Source of the DNA: Acidovorax sp. MR-S7
Lineage (GTDB): Bacteria; Pseudomonadota; Gammaproteobacteria; Burkholderiales; Burkholderiaceae_C
Direction of reading: 5' to 3'
Assembly (NCBI RefSeq): GCF_000400995.2
Contig: NZ_DF238892.1
Span: 1 to 64,000 of the forward strand
Length of the DNA stretch: 64,000 nt
Under the pieces are notes generated by a model that was not told where the DNA came from, made no database searches, and worked only from the letters and a program-made list of their open reading frames with translations. The position numbers were made by a program, and so were the translations under genes. Positions 56,372 through 64,000 of the stretch are shown here, piece after piece (position 1 is the stretch's first letter; the number at the start of each line of letters is the position of its first letter).

Positions 56372-57205
56372 TCACGTCTTTCCGCCAGCCTCATGACCGA
56401 GCTTGAGCGCATCAATACGCTGGTTGAGGGTTGGGTAAGAAAACTCGCCGACGCGAACATCGACCAAGCGGCCAGCCGCGTTAAAGAACAGGGTTGTTGG
56501 TAGGCCTTTTTGGCCCATTGAGCGGGCAACTTCGCCCTGCGTGTCAATCAACACATTTCGTAGCGACAGCTTGCTTCCTGCAAGAAATTGCTGGATCTTG
56601 GCCGGTGCCTCCCCTTGATTGAGAAACACGATGTTGATGTCAAGATGCTCGTTCTGAGCGCGCTCGAAGACGGGCATTTCGCGCCGGCAAGGTGGGCACC
56701 AGGTGGCCCATAGATTGACCACCGTAGGCTTTCCGACGTAGGACTGCAGCGCGATTTGGTCGCCCTTTATGGAGAGCGTGTTGAAATCCGGCAGGAACTG
56801 CCTTTCACGAAACGGCAAGGCCAGGACCACCGTTCCGGCGATCCAAATCGCACTTGCAGCAGTCAAGCCCGACAGCAGGGGCTTCCTTATTGTCGGGAAA
56901 CGTAAAACGACCGTCGCGGCATAGAGCCATGCTGCAAGTAGCCCAGCCCAGGGAGACCATCCTCCATCGCGAAAATCAAGAACGCTCCATGGCGTGCTGG
57001 AGTAGGCTTCATGGTACTGGAGCACAAACCCCAAGCGAGCGCAGATCGCGCTGATGAACAGACCGCGGTAAATTCGACTCTCTACTTCGACTCCGGCGTT
57101 GCGCCCAAGCCAATTTCCGACCAACAAAGCGATTGTCAGGACGAGCGCAGCGAGGACCAGGCCGGGCGGCAGTGACACTGGTCCGATCTGAACGGAATGA
57201 ATCAA
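56372..57205 (-). CDS. Membrane-anchored TlpA-type thiol:disulfide protein
   Basis: A 277-residue protein. The first ~135 residues hold four to five hydrophobic segments like a short Lgt-type membrane region ('PPGLVLAALVLTIALLVGNW', 'WSPWAGLLAAWLYAATVVL'). A thioredoxin-fold domain follows, with the redox motif W-C-P-P-C ('NLWATWCPPCRREMPVFERA') and the cis-Pro loop 'QKGLPTTLFF'. It should act on the periplasmic side. It is the last gene of the sulfur-handling run, 115 bases after the DsrE gene, and may carry reducing power or sulfane sulfur thiols. Confidence 0.85.
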   Translation of the reverse strand: MIHSVQIGPVSLPPGLVLAALVLTIALLVGNWLGRNAGVEVESRIYRGLFISAICARLGFVLQYHEAYSSTPWSVLDFRDGGWSPWAGLLAAWLYAATVVLRFPTIRKPLLSGLTAASAIWIAGTVVLALPFRERQFLPDFNTLSIKGDQIALQSYVGKPTVVNLWATWCPPCRREMPVFERAQNEHLDINIVFLNQGEAPAKIQQFLAGSKLSLRNVLIDTQGEVARSMGQKGLPTTLFFNAAGRLVDVRVGEFSYPTLNQRIDALKLGHEAGGKT

Positions 57206-57320
57206 GTTCTAGCTCCCGCCTTGAACGAGCGGGCCGAAACATCCGCTCGCCAGCTTCTGGGCAGGAGGTGGCTCTTTCATGCCGATGGGCGGCCTTGCAT
57301 ATCGCACGGTTGGTGTGCCC

Positions 57321-57692
57321 TCAGGTCACCTGCAAGGAGCCCCTCGCATTCATGAGAAGCTCAATGACATCCGGCGCCGTGATGACTTCGAAGCGCGGGT
57401 CCATCTGCTCGGCCGTCAGACCGTTGTGAACCATGCAAGAGCCGCAGATGGCGATGCGACCACCTTTTTCGAGGTACTTGGCCAGCAGGTCTGCCACGGG
57501 CTCGAACGGCTTGCCGATCGCCATGCCCGCCGTGGCCCCGGGCTTGCCGAGTTGGACGGCTTCGACCATGAGGATGATGGTGGCCGTGTGGCCTTTGAGC
57601 AAGGCGTTGAGCGCCATGGTGAAGGTCACGGTGACCTTGTTCGGATTGCTTGCGCCGTCGAAGACAGTCGCGACGAAATCAGTGGTCTGCAT
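57321..57692 (-). CDS. DsrE-family sulfur-relay protein
   Basis: A 123-residue DsrE/DsrF-like protein: 'NKVTVTFTMALNALLKGHTA' and 'AVQLGKPGATAGMAIGKPFE' at the front, and a double cysteine 'RIAICGSCMVHNGLTAEQMD' in the loop that carries the active cysteine in TusD/DsrE. An AGGAG site precedes the ATG. DsrE-like proteins bind and pass persulfide sulfur. It sits between a disulfide oxidoreductase and a TlpA-type gene in the ICE cargo. Confidence 0.9.
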   Translation of the reverse strand: MQTTDFVATVFDGASNPNKVTVTFTMALNALLKGHTATIILMVEAVQLGKPGATAGMAIGKPFEPVADLLAKYLEKGGRIAICGSCMVHNGLTAEQMDPRFEVITAPDVIELLMNARGSLQVT

Positions 57693-57768
57693 GTTCAGCT
57701 CCTGGTTGGTATGGGGGTAGAGCGGGGGTGGTTTGCGGATGAGGTTGTGGAAGCCGCTTGCAAAGTGC

Positions 57769-59154
57769 TCATGCTGAAGCCTTCAACTGTCGGCTTGCAT
57801 CCTTGAGCGCGCTTTGCACCAGTTCTTCGATGCTGGGGTGGTAGTACGGCATCGCCAGCAGGCTCTCGACCGTCTCGCCGCGCTGGATGGCCCAAGCCAG
57901 CAAGTGGGCCAGATGTTCCCCACGCGTGGCGAGCAGACCGGCACCTAGCAGGCGCCCATTGCCGCGGTCCACATACAGGCGAACGAGGTTGCCTTCGGCA
58001 CCCATCACGCGCGATCTACCATTGGCGTCGCCTTGCGCGGAGCCGATGACGGTATGGTCGAGATTCAGCGTGTCGTAGGCTTGACCGACCGTCGCGATGT
58101 CGGGGTCGCTGAACACGATCGCCAGCGGCGTGCGGCGTGGCGGGAGTTCGGCAAGGGGGGCGCCACCAAGCGATTGCGCAGCGGCACGCGCTGCGATCAG
58201 TCCTTCATCGACGGCCTCATGCATCAGCGGCCGAATGGCACTCACATCACCGGCGAGGAACACGAGGGACGAGCCGGCACGCAGGGTCTTGGCATGCAGG
58301 ACCGGCTGTCCGCGTGCATCAAGCGGCACGCCTGCCAGTTGCAGCTCCAGACCTTTGACATTGGGACGGCGACCCAGTGCGGCCAGAACGACGTCCACTT
58401 GTTCGACGGCGTCGCCGCTGCGCAGTTCGATTGATTGCTGCCGGGCAGTGGCTTCGACGGGCCGCCCCAGCCACATGGTGATATCGCCGCTGAAGTGCTC
58501 GATGGCACGCGCACCGATCTTGGGGTCGGTGATGCCTGCGGGCAAGGTCTTCATGTCACCGGCGACCACTCGAACCCCGAGCCGCGACAGCGCCAACCCC
58601 ATTTCCAGCCCGATGGCGCCCAATCCCAACATTCCGACGCTCCCGGGAAGGGTGTCCAGGTCGAACAGACTATCCGTGGTGAGCAGCCGATCGCCCAGCG
58701 CCGCAAGAGCCTGCGGAACAACCGGCCGGGAGCCGGTGGCGACGATGAACGCCTGAGCGTGAATGGGCTGGCCGTTGACGTCCACGGTGTCGGGACCGGT
58801 GAAACGCGCCGTTCCCGTGAGAAGCCGATCTCCTGCTACCTCGCGGGTGCGCTTGGCGGTGTTACCAGCGAGCAGGTCGCGCGTCCTGCGGGCGTGGCTC
58901 CACAAGTCGTCAGGAGTGGCCGAGCCCGCAGGTGCGGCGGCCTCTTTCAGCAGCGCGCGCAGGTTAGCCCACTGGTGGCCGGCATGCAGTGCTGCCTTGG
59001 AAGGCATGCAACCCACCCGGGCACAGGTCGTGCCCAAAGGGCCATGGTCGATCAGAACGGCGGACAGGCCGAGGCGACGCAATTCGCTGAAAGCCGTGAG
59101 ACCGGCAGTGCCAGCTCCGATGATGGCAATGTCGGTGGTGATGGACGAGGGCAT
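57769..59154 (-). CDS. Dihydrolipoamide dehydrogenase-like disulfide oxidoreductase
   Basis: A 461-residue class I pyridine nucleotide-disulfide oxidoreductase. FAD motif 'IAIIGAGTAGLTAFSELRRL', redox pair C-x4-C in 'GTTCARVGCMPSKAALHAGH', NAD motif 'VGMLGLGAIGLEMGLALSRL', second FAD block 'SLVFLAGDVSAIRPLMHEAV' and C-terminal 'PYYHPSIEELVQSALK' with the catalytic His. The HPT of classic enzymes is HPS here. Substrate is unknown; the context suggests a persulfide or low-molecular disulfide. The start lies one base after the preceding stop and its GGAG is inside that gene. Confidence 0.9.
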   Translation of the reverse strand: MPSSITTDIAIIGAGTAGLTAFSELRRLGLSAVLIDHGPLGTTCARVGCMPSKAALHAGHQWANLRALLKEAAAPAGSATPDDLWSHARRTRDLLAGNTAKRTREVAGDRLLTGTARFTGPDTVDVNGQPIHAQAFIVATGSRPVVPQALAALGDRLLTTDSLFDLDTLPGSVGMLGLGAIGLEMGLALSRLGVRVVAGDMKTLPAGITDPKIGARAIEHFSGDITMWLGRPVEATARQQSIELRSGDAVEQVDVVLAALGRRPNVKGLELQLAGVPLDARGQPVLHAKTLRAGSSLVFLAGDVSAIRPLMHEAVDEGLIAARAAAQSLGGAPLAELPPRRTPLAIVFSDPDIATVGQAYDTLNLDHTVIGSAQGDANGRSRVMGAEGNLVRLYVDRGNGRLLGAGLLATRGEHLAHLLAWAIQRGETVESLLAMPYYHPSIEELVQSALKDASRQLKASA

Positions 59155-59155
59155 G

Positions 59156-59572
59156 CTAGGGGTTCTCCTTCGTTGTGTCTGCGTCGTGGCAGCGGGTCTC
59201 GGCAGACCACGGGTTCGACGTAGAAATGGCCAGGTCGTTGGACGACGGCGCGTGGTACTTGAGCCAGAAGGCTTCGCGACAGGTCGAGTTGAAAGTCACT
59301 CGCGCAGGCGTGATCCGCTCGTCGGAATGCCCATCTGAAACAACCTCGTAGGTGATCCAGCATTCCGGGCAGATATCGGCATCGACCGGCACCGAGTCCT
59401 GTTCGGTCGTGCAGAAGATCGTGGCGCCATCGGTGAACCGATAGGTGACCGCCTCCTGGGTCACTTCGAACCCATCCTCCTGCCAGCTCGACGCATCGCG
59501 CGTCATGCTCTCGATGCAGATCGAGCTGCGGCGCTGGCGGATCGCTGCGATGTAGCTGGCCAAGTGCCGCAT
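59156..59572 (-). CDS. Unrecognised cysteine-containing protein in the sulfur cluster
   Basis: A 138-residue protein of no family I recognise. It has six cysteines, including C-P-E-C ('DADICPECWITYEV') and single ones in 'FCTTEQD', 'NSTCREAF' and 'TRCHD'. No membrane segment or signal peptide is seen; the end is acidic and polar. It is tightly packed between the CMD-family gene (nine-base gap) and the disulfide oxidoreductase (one-base gap), so it is surely co-expressed. A metal or persulfide-binding role is possible. Confidence 0.75.
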   Translation of the reverse strand: MRHLASYIAAIRQRRSSICIESMTRDASSWQEDGFEVTQEAVTYRFTDGATIFCTTEQDSVPVDADICPECWITYEVVSDGHSDERITPARVTFNSTCREAFWLKYHAPSSNDLAISTSNPWSAETRCHDADTTKENP

Positions 59573-59581
59573 GTCGGCGTT

Positions 59582-59959
59582 CTATTGCTCTGCCGGCAAC
59601 GAACTGGGAGGCGTTTCAGCCATGAACTCGTCGAAGGCGGCCACGGCGTTGGCTGCATACATCGCAGAGGGGCCACCCCCCATATAGACCGCCACGCCCA
59701 GGGTCTCGTGCACTTCGGCTTTCGTCGCCCCCAGACGGGCCAAGGCCTTGGCATGAAAGCCGATGCAACCGTCGCAGCGTGTGGCGACGCCAATCGCCAG
59801 TGCAATCAACTCCTTGGTCTTGGCGTCCAACGCCCCATCGGCGATGGCGGCTTTGCCCATTTCCGCAAAGCTCTTCATGACCTGGGGAGCGCTAGCACGC
59901 AGCGGTGCCAGATTGGAGGTGATCTGCTTCGTCAAGTCCCTGTAGCGAGTTGCCGTCAT
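59582..59959 (-). CDS. Carboxymuconolactone decarboxylase (CMD/AhpD) family protein
   Basis: A 125-residue AhpD-like protein. 'LDAKTKELIALAIGVATRCD' leads into the C-x2-C-x3-H-like site ('CDGCIGFHAKALARLGATKA'), typical of CMD proteins with peroxidase-linked disulfide activity. ATG 59959 has GGGGAGG upstream. It is in the middle of the sulfur-handling operon and probably does thiol chemistry rather than ring decarboxylation. Confidence 0.92.
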   Translation of the reverse strand: MTATRYRDLTKQITSNLAPLRASAPQVMKSFAEMGKAAIADGALDAKTKELIALAIGVATRCDGCIGFHAKALARLGATKAEVHETLGVAVYMGGGPSAMYAANAVAAFDEFMAETPPSSLPAEQ

Positions 59960-59973
59960 GAGGCCTCCCCGGC

Positions 59974-60345
59974 TCAACGCGCGTTCGCAGTGTCGGTCAG
60001 TTGCCTCCGGGCAGGCCACCAGCCAGCGATGGTGTAGGCCAATATGGTCGATCCGACCAGGCCGGCACCGAACACCAAAGCGATCAAGAACCAGTCGGCG
60101 GGACCAGCGGCATCGGTGAAGCCTGAGGACGACACCTTGGCCATCAGGACCAAAGCCAGTGCTCCCCCGACGATGCCCAGCGCCTCCGAACGCACCAGGC
60201 GGCGTGACACGAGGCCTTTCTCGCGCACCAGCAGTGCGACGAAGGCGACCAGGCCCAGGACGACGATGGCCAGGAGAATCCACAGCAAGGGGCCGAGCAT
60301 TTCCTGGAAAACAGCCAGCAGGATGAAGGGATCGAGTTCTTTCAT
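59974..60345 (-). CDS. DUF5368 membrane protein
   Basis: A 123-residue inner-membrane protein with four hydrophobic stretches ('FILLAVFQEMLGPLLWILLA', 'VVLGLVAFVALLV', 'ALGIVGGALALVLMA', 'WFLIALVFGAGLVGSTILAY'). It matches the DUF5368 family, which commonly accompanies sulfide:quinone reductase-like flavoproteins. It starts 12 bases after that gene's stop. Possibly a quinone-side or membrane partner for the exported flavoprotein; this is inference. Confidence 0.8.
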   Translation of the reverse strand: MKELDPFILLAVFQEMLGPLLWILLAIVVLGLVAFVALLVREKGLVSRRLVRSEALGIVGGALALVLMAKVSSSGFTDAAGPADWFLIALVFGAGLVGSTILAYTIAGWWPARRQLTDTANAR

Positions 60346-60357
60346 GGCGGTGTCTCC

Positions 60358-61674
60358 TTAGGCGCGGCCGCGCAGCATGCTGATGTAGGTGGGCTTGAGC
60401 GCCATGGTCTTCATGACCCAACTGATCCACAGTTCCTCCAGCGGCGCGATCACGCCGGGGAAGGATGGCACCAGGTTGTTCTGGTAGTCGAACTCCACCA
60501 GCATGGCGCGGCCCAATCGCGTGATCAGTGGGCACGAGGTGTAGCCTGTGTAGAGCGCGTCCGAGGTCTTGCCCGCGATCTCGGCAACGATATGGTCGAC
60601 CGCGACGGGGACCTGCCATTTCACGCTCGCTGCGGTCTTGCCCTTGGGCACCCCGGAGATGTCACCGACGCCGAACACGTTGCGGTAGCGCACATGACGC
60701 AGCGTGCCCTTGTCGACCTCCAGCCAGCCTTCGGCGGCCCACGCGCCGGTTTGCCACGGCAGCGGGCTGTTGCGGATGGGCTCGGGCGCACGCATGGGGG
60801 GAATGACGTGGATGAAGTCGTAACCCTGTTCTTCGGTTCCCGCCGGCGTGTTGAACGTGGCGATGCGCTTGCCCGGATCGATGGCCTTGAGAACTCGCTC
60901 GTAGTTCACCTGGATACCGCGCTCCTGGAACAGCATGCGCACCTTCTCCGAGACGATGGGTACGCTGAACAGCGCCTTGTTGTTCGAGTTGTAGACGACC
61001 TCCGCCTTGCTGCGCTGGCCGCGTCGGCTCAGGTAGTCGTCCGTGATGAAGGTGTACTTCAGCGGCGCGCCCGCGCACTTCATCTCGGTGCCGGGGCGTA
61101 GAAAGACGCCACGGCCGCCCTTGTCGGCGAAAGCCGACATGGCTTGCCACGTGGCTTCGGCCTTGGCCGGGCTGTGGTAGATGCTGCCGATGCCGTTCTT
61201 GCCGATCAGGCCCTCTTCCATGCCTTCGATCAGGCCGTACTCCAGCTTCATGCCGGTGGCGACGACGAGGAAGTCGTATGCATGGGCCTCGCCGCTTTCC
61301 GTGACGACCTTCTTGCCTTCCGGATCGAACTCGGCCACGCGTTCCTGCACCAGCTCGACGCCGGCGGGCACGTATTCGGCGGTGGTGGACACCACGTAGC
61401 CTGCGGGCTTGATGCCCGAGCCCACCAGCGTGAAGCCTGGTTGGTAGAAATGCTCCTTGCGCGCGTCGATCAGCGTGATCTTCGCGCCGTCCAGCGCTTC
61501 CGAGAGGCGCGATGCTGCCGCCAGGCCCGCGGCGCCGGCGCCTGCGATGACGATTCGGGCCGTGGTCTTGACCTTGTTCGCCGCGTTGGCGATGCCCGGC
61601 GTAAGTGCAATGCCTGCAGCGCCGGCCGCACCAAGCGTCAGAAGAGCCCGGCGCCGATTGAGCGGTTGATCCAT
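60358..61674 (-). CDS. Tat-exported sulfide:quinone oxidoreductase-like flavoprotein
   Basis: A 438-residue FAD protein. A twin-arginine signal ('LNRRRALLTLGAAGAAGIAL', cleaved near ANA) precedes the FAD motif 'RIVIAGAGAAGLAAASRLSE'. The two cysteines typical of sulfide:quinone reductases are in 'TEMKCAGAPLKYTF' and 'YTSCPLITRLGRAMLVEFDY', the latter being the family's C-terminal block. ATG 61674 is chosen for its AAGGAG site eight bases upstream and the Tat motif; ATG 61713 is an alternative. It would oxidise sulfide on the periplasmic face and pass electrons to quinone. Confidence 0.88.
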   Translation of the reverse strand: MDQPLNRRRALLTLGAAGAAGIALTPGIANAANKVKTTARIVIAGAGAAGLAAASRLSEALDGAKITLIDARKEHFYQPGFTLVGSGIKPAGYVVSTTAEYVPAGVELVQERVAEFDPEGKKVVTESGEAHAYDFLVVATGMKLEYGLIEGMEEGLIGKNGIGSIYHSPAKAEATWQAMSAFADKGGRGVFLRPGTEMKCAGAPLKYTFITDDYLSRRGQRSKAEVVYNSNNKALFSVPIVSEKVRMLFQERGIQVNYERVLKAIDPGKRIATFNTPAGTEEQGYDFIHVIPPMRAPEPIRNSPLPWQTGAWAAEGWLEVDKGTLRHVRYRNVFGVGDISGVPKGKTAASVKWQVPVAVDHIVAEIAGKTSDALYTGYTSCPLITRLGRAMLVEFDYQNNLVPSFPGVIAPLEELWISWVMKTMALKPTYISMLRGRA

Positions 61675-61728
61675 TGCCTTGTCTCCTTGGATAGGGTTCT
61701 TGTGGTGATTCATGGTCTCGTACCCCGT

Positions 61729-62055
61729 TTACTTCGGGGCGCAGTAGATGTCCCAGAGCATGCGCATGACGCGCACGACGTTGTCGTTGGCCAGCCGGTA
61801 GTAGACGTACTTCCCCTCCTTCTCGGTCTCGACCAGTCCCTCCTGACGCAACACGGCCAGCTGCTGCGACAACGTGGGCTGGCGAATGCCGGTCATGGCT
61901 TCCAGCTCGCCCACGTTGTGGCGAGCGGACGCGATCTGGCACAACAGCATCAAGCGGTCTTCGTTCGCAAGAACCTTGAGCAAGGCGCACGCTTCGCCAG
62001 CGTGCTCACGCAGCTGCTCGGGTGCTTTTAGGTTGCTCTTGTTGAACGGTGGCAT
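61729..62055 (-). CDS. BigR/SqrR-like ArsR-family persulfide-sensing repressor
   Basis: A 108-residue winged-helix regulator: 'LLKVLANEDRLMLLCQIASA', recognition helix 'RQPTLSQQLAVLRQEGLVET' and wing 'EGKYVYYRL'. Cysteines 39 and 105 align with the two dithiol cysteines of SqrR and BigR (about 41 and 107), which form polysulfide bridges when sulfide is present. A third, Cys23, is extra. Metal-binding ArsR motifs (CVC) are missing. ATG 62055 gives the family length; ATG 62112 would start inside the promoter. It likely represses the downstream sulfur cluster and perhaps the divergent SulP gene. Confidence 0.85.
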   Translation of the reverse strand: MPPFNKSNLKAPEQLREHAGEACALLKVLANEDRLMLLCQIASARHNVGELEAMTGIRQPTLSQQLAVLRQEGLVETEKEGKYVYYRLANDNVVRVMRMLWDIYCAPK

Positions 62056-62075
62056 CTTGGTTCTCGCTGTAGAAC

Positions 62076-62103
62076 GAATGAAGAAATTATAATATGTAAA
62101 TTC
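62076..62103. promoter_or_regulatory. AT-rich divergent promoter with symmetric operator
   Basis: A palindrome centre ATTATAAT (62086-62093) is flanked symmetrically by GAAT (62076-62079) and ATTC (62100-62103), all with the same centre. TATAAT can be read on both strands here. It lies between the repressor start and the SulP start, so it is a good candidate for both promoters and the repressor binding site. Confidence 0.5.
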
Positions 62104-62192
62104 GTAAATCATTCCAGAGGTATCCCCGTGAATGTGATGGTTTCTGATGGGCTCGCCCGCGTGCCTTTCTCGTTGGCTTTCGAGGCCTACCG

Positions 62193-63941
62193 ATGAGCGT
62201 GGCTTCCACCTCCCAACGGTCCTCTGCGGCCAAGCGGTGGCTGCCGGTCTTGTCCTGGGGGAAAACCTACGACCGAGGCCAATGGTCCGCGGACATGCTT
62301 GCGGCCGGCATCGTCACGCTGATGCTGATTCCCCAGAGCCTGGCCTACGCCATGCTGGCTGGCCTGCCACCGCAGGCGGGCCTCTATGCAAGCATGCTTC
62401 CCTTGCTTGCCTATGCGGTGTTCGGCAGCAGCCGCACACTGGCTGTCGGGCCGGCGGCGGTGACGTCGTTGATGACCGCCGCAGCCGTCGGGCAGGTTGC
62501 TGCGGCGGGCTCCGCTGACTATTGGGCGGCGGCGCTGGTGCTGGCTTTGCTGTCTGGCCTGATGCTGACCCTCATGGGAGTGCTGCGGCTTGGCTGGCTG
62601 GCGAACTACCTCAGCCATCCGGTCATATCCGGCTTCATCTCGGCGTCCGGCGTACTGATCGCCTTGAGCCAGGCCAAGCACGTGCTGGGGATTGCGGCAT
62701 CGGGCGATACCCTGCCGGAACTGCTTCCCGCGCTATGGCGAGGTCTGCCCCAGACCAATGGCCCTACCGTGGCGCTGGGGCTGTCGGCGCTCTTGTTCCT
62801 GTGGTGGTCGCGCAGCGGGCTCAAGCCATGGCTGCGCCAGATCGGTATCGCGCAGCGTTGGGCAGACGCCCTCGCCAAGGCGGGACCCGTGGCAGCCATC
62901 GCGGCGACCACAGGGGCGGTATGGGCCTGGGACTTGGCAGAGCGAGGCGTGCGTGTGGTAGGGGTGGTGCCACAGGGACTTCCGCCGTTCACGCCTCCCA
63001 CGTGGAACCCGGCCCTGTGGACGGAACTGGCCGTGCCAGCGCTGTTGCTCAGCGTGGTCGGCTTCGTTGAATCCATCTCGGTGGGGCAGACGCTCGCGGC
63101 CAAACGGCGCCAACGTGTCGAACCGGATCAGGAACTGGTCGCGCTGGGAGCGAGCAATGTGGCAGCGGCCTTCACGGGTGGTTTGCCGGTAACGGGTGGC
63201 TTTTCGCGTTCCGTGGTCAATTTCGACGCCGGCGCGCAGACGCCGGCGGCCGGGATCTACACCGCCATCGGCATTGCCGTTGCGACCTTGCTGCTCACGC
63301 CGCTGCTGCACCACCTGCCACAGGCCACCCTGGCAGCCACGATCGTGGTGGCGGTGCTCTCGCTGGTCGATCTGGGCATGCTCAAGCGGACCTGGCAATA
63401 CTCACGCTTCGATTTCACTGTGGTGGCGGCCACGCTGGCCACGACCCTGCTTGCGGGCGTGGAGACTGGCCTGATCGCCGGGGTAGGCCTGGCGCTGATG
63501 CTGCATCTGTACCGCAGCAGCCGGCCGCATGTGGCTGTTGTCGGGCTCGTGCCCGGGACCGAACACTTTCGCAACGTGCTTCGCCATTCCGTGCTCACGA
63601 GCCCGCAGGTGCTGGGGCTGCGCGTCGACGAAAGCCTGTACTTTGCCAACGCACGCTATCTGGAGGACCGCATCAATGAGGCTGTCGCGGATCGCCCCGA
63701 ACTCCGGCACGTGGTGCTTCAGTGCTCGGCCATCAACGACATCGACGCCAGCGCGCTCGAAAGCCTGGAAGCGATCGAGGCGCGGCTGAACGAGGCGGGC
63801 ATCCGGCTCCATCTGTCGGAAGTGAAGGGACCGGTGATGGACAAGCTCGCCGGCACACCGTTTCTGACGCGCCTCAGTGGACGGATCTACCTCACCCACT
63901 ATCAAGCCATCGCCGAATTGGCCCCCGACAGCCTGGCTTGA
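62193..63941 (+). CDS. SulP-family sulfate permease with STAS domain
   Basis: A 582-residue SulP transporter. It has 'ADMLAAGIVTLMLIPQSLAY' and then 'AMLAGLPPQAGLYASMLPLL' (the SulP signature), about eleven membrane segments, and 'GASNVAAAFTGGLPVTGGFS'. A C-terminal STAS domain from about residue 440 has 'VLQCSAINDIDASALESLEA' as its core. It is divergent from the BigR-like repressor and may export or import sulfate or sulfite, the end product of sulfide oxidation. After its stop, 63942-64000 shows nothing. Confidence 0.93.
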   Translation: MSVASTSQRSSAAKRWLPVLSWGKTYDRGQWSADMLAAGIVTLMLIPQSLAYAMLAGLPPQAGLYASMLPLLAYAVFGSSRTLAVGPAAVTSLMTAAAVGQVAAAGSADYWAAALVLALLSGLMLTLMGVLRLGWLANYLSHPVISGFISASGVLIALSQAKHVLGIAASGDTLPELLPALWRGLPQTNGPTVALGLSALLFLWWSRSGLKPWLRQIGIAQRWADALAKAGPVAAIAATTGAVWAWDLAERGVRVVGVVPQGLPPFTPPTWNPALWTELAVPALLLSVVGFVESISVGQTLAAKRRQRVEPDQELVALGASNVAAAFTGGLPVTGGFSRSVVNFDAGAQTPAAGIYTAIGIAVATLLLTPLLHHLPQATLAATIVVAVLSLVDLGMLKRTWQYSRFDFTVVAATLATTLLAGVETGLIAGVGLALMLHLYRSSRPHVAVVGLVPGTEHFRNVLRHSVLTSPQVLGLRVDESLYFANARYLEDRINEAVADRPELRHVVLQCSAINDIDASALESLEAIEARLNEAGIRLHLSEVKGPVMDKLAGTPFLTRLSGRIYLTHYQAIAELAPDSLA

Positions 63942-64000
63942 ACTGGCGCGGGCCAGGCCCACGGTTGGCGTGCATCAAGGGCGCATCAGGGCGGAAACTT

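Larger units (their letters stand above)
47412..64000 (+). mobile_element. Integrative conjugative element (clc/PAGI-2 type), left part, degraded transfer region
   Basis: The element begins at the 3' end of tRNA-Gly(CCC), which is the attL side, and continues past the window edge. Evidence is a P4-type integrase reading away from the tRNA, followed by genes of the MPF-G/GI-type conjugation family (traI, DUF3742, traG, TIGR03747, traD), a toxin-antitoxin pair and a sulfur-handling cargo. Known clc-type elements integrate in tRNA-Gly genes. Several transfer genes are truncated or fused and the ten or so genes normally between TIGR03747 and traG are absent. The right attachment copy was not found before 64000. 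No palindromic repeat of the chromosomal family occurs in it. Confidence 0.85.

Noticed and set aside
47430-64000. A second copy of the tRNA-Gly 3' end as attR
   Set aside because: No second match to the TTCGATTCCCTTCACCCGC tail was noticed, so the element probably continues beyond the window.

Overview
This 64-kb, high-GC window looks like the chromosome of a betaproteobacterium of the Comamonadaceae (Acidovorax/Comamonas/Alicycliphilus type). The evidence is the gene content: a Bug-type solute receptor, intracellular PHA depolymerase, an orphan RnfB, the aat/ate pair and a chlI/chlD-style cobaltochelatase. Nine copies of a ~50-bp palindromic repeat of the kind scattered through such genomes point the same way. 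The genus is inferred, not proven.

Region 1 (1-14.6 kb) is a cobalamin module on the minus strand. A cobalamin riboswitch (about 14285-14555) leads a TonB-dependent receptor, btuF, btuC, btuD, a luciferase-like flavin monooxygenase, a CbiX-like/[2Fe-2S] ferredoxin protein, cobW, cobN, a ChlI-type AAA ATPase and a ChlD-type VWA protein. Most neighbours overlap by a few bases. The 3' part of a second BtuF-like gene converges on it at the window edge.

Region 2 (14.7-18.5 kb) holds a glutaredoxin-DinB fusion, a Bug receptor and a thioredoxin reductase on the minus strand. A LysR regulator with a one-base frameshift is divergent from them.

Region 3 (18.6-47.3 kb) is housekeeping and signalling. 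It contains dusA, a CHASE-GGDEF-EAL protein, a RelA/SpoT-domain protein, phaZ, an rnfB-like gene and a chemoreceptor with a C-terminal Cache domain. A lysine-pathway run follows (dapC-dapD-pilU-dapE-prmB), then an ABC-F ATPase, yggL, aat-ate, a DoxX/pirin/LysR group, a renalase-like flavoprotein with gluQ-trmB and a GGDEF protein, then alaS and a ROK-like protein with permuted domain order. Copies of the palindromic repeat sit between genes and also in frame inside dapE, prmB and gluQ.

Region 4 (47.4 kb to the end) is an integrative conjugative element of the clc/PAGI-2 type, inserted at a tRNA-Gly(CCC) gene, with a large P4-type integrase next to the tRNA. Its transfer region is a wreck. A block holding truncated traD, a shortened TIGR03747 gene, an internally deleted traG, DUF3742, a prlF-yhaV toxin-antitoxin pair and a truncated traI lies between the 5' and 3' pieces of a LysR gene. 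The cargo that follows looks like a sulfide/persulfide module: a BigR/SqrR-like ArsR repressor with both sensing cysteines, a Tat-exported sulfide:quinone-reductase-like flavoprotein, DUF5368, a CMD-family protein, a cysteine-containing small protein, a disulfide oxidoreductase, DsrE and a TlpA-type thiol protein. A SulP sulfate transporter is divergent. No palindromic repeat copy was seen in this region, in line with foreign origin.
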